Of a stretch of 64,000 nucleotides of DNA, positions 62,601-64,000 are shown one piece after another. The notes under the pieces are model-generated. The model saw nothing but the letters and a program-made list of their open reading frames with translations. It was not told the DNA's origin and did not search any database. The position numbers and the translations under genes were made by a program. Source of the stretch: Larkinella soli. GTDB taxonomy: Bacteria; Bacteroidota; Bacteroidia; Cytophagales; Spirosomataceae. The DNA lies in contig NZ_QTJY01000001.1 in the NCBI RefSeq assembly GCF_003703975.1, positions 310,001-374,000 on the forward strand, given 5' to 3'. Positions within the stretch are counted from its first letter, which is position 1; every line of letters starts with the position of its first letter.

Positions 62601-64000
62601 TTAGTATGCCCGGGCAAAAACGACCCGCTTTTTCGACGGTTTCCCGGAATAGATACACGTCCCTTCTTCCTCCTCGCCCTGAAGCGGAATACAGCGGATG
62701 GTGGCTTTGGTTTCTTCCTTGATGGCTTCCTCGGTTTCGGAGGTTCCGTCCCAATGCGCCAGCAGGAAACCGCCTTTTTCGATCTGTTCCTTAAATTCCC
62801 TGTAGGTGTCCACTTTAAACGTGTTCTGCGAACGGAATTCCAGCGCTCTGGCGTAAATACTTTTTTGAATGTCGTCGAGCAGGTTTTTGATGTGATCGAC
62901 CAGGCCGTCGAAGGAGACGGTTTCCTTGGTTTTCAGATCCCTCCGGGCAATTTCGACGGTGTTGTTTTCCAGATCCCGCAGGCCCATCGCCAGCCGGACC
63001 GGCACCCCCCGGAGTTCGTATTCGGCAAACTTCCAGCCGGGTTTGTTGGCGTCGCTGTTGTCGTATTTGACCGAAATACCGGCTTTCCGAAGGTCCTGCA
63101 TCAGCGGTTTGATCTTATCCGTCAATTGGGCCAGCTGTTCATCATTCCGGAAAATCGGAACGATAACCACCTGAATGGGAGCCAGTTTCGGCGGCAGCAC
63201 GAGGCCGTCGTCGTCCGAATGCGCCATGATGAGCGCCCCCATCAGCCGGGTGCTGACGCCCCAGGACGTCCCCCAGACATAATCCAGCTGGTTATCTTTC
63301 GTCAGGAACCGGACATCGAAGGCTTTGGCGAAGTTCTGCCCCAGGAAATGCGATGTGCCGGCCTGGAGGGCTTTCCCATCCTGCATCATGGCCTCGATAC
63401 AAAGCGTTTCGTCGGCACCGGCAAACCGCTCATTCGGGGTTTTAGCTCCCCGGATCACCGGCATGGCCATCCATTCCTCGGCAAACCGGGCGTAGACCTC
63501 CAGCATCTGCTTCGTTTCGTCCATGGCTTCTTCAGCCGTGGCGTGGGCGGTGTGTCCTTCCTGCCAGAGAAACTCGGCGGTCCGGAGAAAAATACGGGTG
63601 CGCATCTCCCAGCGGACTACATTACACCACTGGTTGATGAGCAGCGGGAGGTCGCGGTACGACTGTATCCAGTTTTTGTAGGTACTCCAGATGACCGTCT
63701 CGGAGGTAGGCCGCACGATCAGTTCCTCCTCCAGTCTGGCCTCCGGGTCGACGACGACTCCGGAGCCGTCTTCGGCATTTTTCAGACGGTAGTGCGTTAC
63801 TACGGCGCACTCCTTGGCAAACCCTTCCACGTGCGACGCTTCCTTGCTCAGGTAGGACTTCGGAATGAACAGCGGAAAGTAGGCGTTGGAATGCCCCGTT
63901 TCCTTGAACATATCGTCCAGGGCCCGCTGCATTTTTTCCCAGATGGAGAACCCGTACGGCTTGATGACCATGCACCCCCGAACGGCCGAATTCTCGGCCA
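62601..64000 (-). CDS. proS: prolyl-tRNA synthetase, archaeal/eukaryotic type (5' end beyond window)
   Basis: Charges tRNA-Pro with proline. The visible 466 residues include class II motifs: [32 protein letters not shown]-region (motif 2), [11 protein letters not shown], and [21 protein letters not shown] (motif 3), then an anticodon-binding domain and a C-terminal zinc-type domain ending ARAY, the mark of the archaeal/eukaryotic (ProS type 3) form. Reading continues in frame beyond the ATG at 63971 (AENSAVRGC) off the window edge, so that ATG is internal and the gene is cut. Usual length is about 490 residues, so little is missing. Confidence 0.95.
   Translation of the reverse strand, partial: AENSAVRGCMVIKPYGFSIWEKMQRALDDMFKETGHSNAYFPLFIPKSYLSKEASHVEGFAKECAVVTHYRLKNAEDGSGVVVDPEARLEEELIVRPTSETVIWSTYKNWIQSYRDLPLLINQWCNVVRWEMRTRIFLRTAEFLWQEGHTAHATAEEAMDETKQMLEVYARFAEEWMAMPVIRGAKTPNERFAGADETLCIEAMMQDGKALQAGTSHFLGQNFAKAFDVRFLTKDNQLDYVWGTSWGVSTRLMGALIMAHSDDDGLVLPPKLAPIQVVIVPIFRNDEQLAQLTDKIKPLMQDLRKAGISVKYDNSDANKPGWKFAEYELRGVPVRLAMGLRDLENNTVEIARRDLKTKETVSFDGLVDHIKNLLDDIQKSIYARALEFRSQNTFKVDTYREFKEQIEKGGFLLAHWDGTSETEEAIKEETKATIRCIPLQGEEEEGTCIYSGKPSKKRVVFARAY

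Noticed and set aside
62601-63971. ATG at 63971 as the proS start
   Set aside because: The frame continues upstream to the window edge with family-typical sequence (ending RGC before this Met), so the Met is internal.

Overview
The window looks like a chromosomal segment of a Bacteroidota bacterium, most likely order Cytophagales (Spirosoma/Larkinella-like); the exact genus is inference. The support is a mid-50s percent G+C impression, a C-terminal type IX secretion sorting domain, PD40-OmpA, DUF5686 and Omp85-type envelope proteins, many lipoproteins with a Cys lipobox, and promoter-like sites of the Bacteroidota form TTG/TTTG ... TAnnTTTG. No transposase, integrase, rRNA or CRISPR array was seen.

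Layout. 1-7.8 kb: housekeeping and envelope genes (dapA, ligA, rpe, a GH13 lipoprotein, a PD40-OmpA protein). 7.8-24.4 kb: a large rightward cell-surface glycan locus with a GT39-like membrane glycosyltransferase, the two halves of a split transketolase flanking a sugar epimerase/GT2 fusion, two tandem paralogous GT-C-like membrane proteins, two tandem paralogous acyltransferase-3 proteins, a GT2, a large membrane-anchored protein of unknown function and an AlgJ-like SGNH lipoprotein. It ends at an intrinsic terminator and a tRNA-Val. 24.5-31.3 kb: a UMF1-type MFS protein, a lipoprotein, a T9SS cargo protein, a YyaL-like protein, yjbQ and ruvC. 31.4-35.2 kb: a second small glycan set (LPG-synthase-TM protein, two GT2s, a NodB deacetylase), followed by tatD and ansA.

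37.1-39.4 kb: tRNA-Ser, then about 0.8 kb without genes but rich in hairpins, then a phage-like control region (S24/XRE repressor divergent from two small genes, one HTH-like) around a palindromic operator candidate. 39.5-50.7 kb: OsmC protein, lipoproteins, a ScfR-like regulator, a glutaryl-CoA dehydrogenase, an FAD oxidoreductase, a CoA-type NUDIX hydrolase, the type II topoisomerase A subunit (parC-like) and a SanA-like protein.

50.8-57.8 kb is the most interesting part. A membrane class III nucleotidyl cyclase converges on a leftward three-gene operon: an HD-domain protein fused to a Pycsar-effector (PycTM) membrane domain, an SdiA-regulated-type beta-propeller lipoprotein, and a 1,211-residue secreted phosphoesterase/kinase-like/Omp85 barrel fusion. 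This could be a cyclic-nucleotide-linked envelope signalling or defence module; that functional reading is inference. The window closes with a DUF5686 protein, an FKBP prolyl isomerase, an ACS-type MFS transporter and the C-terminal part of an archaeal/eukaryotic-type prolyl-tRNA synthetase that runs off the right edge.
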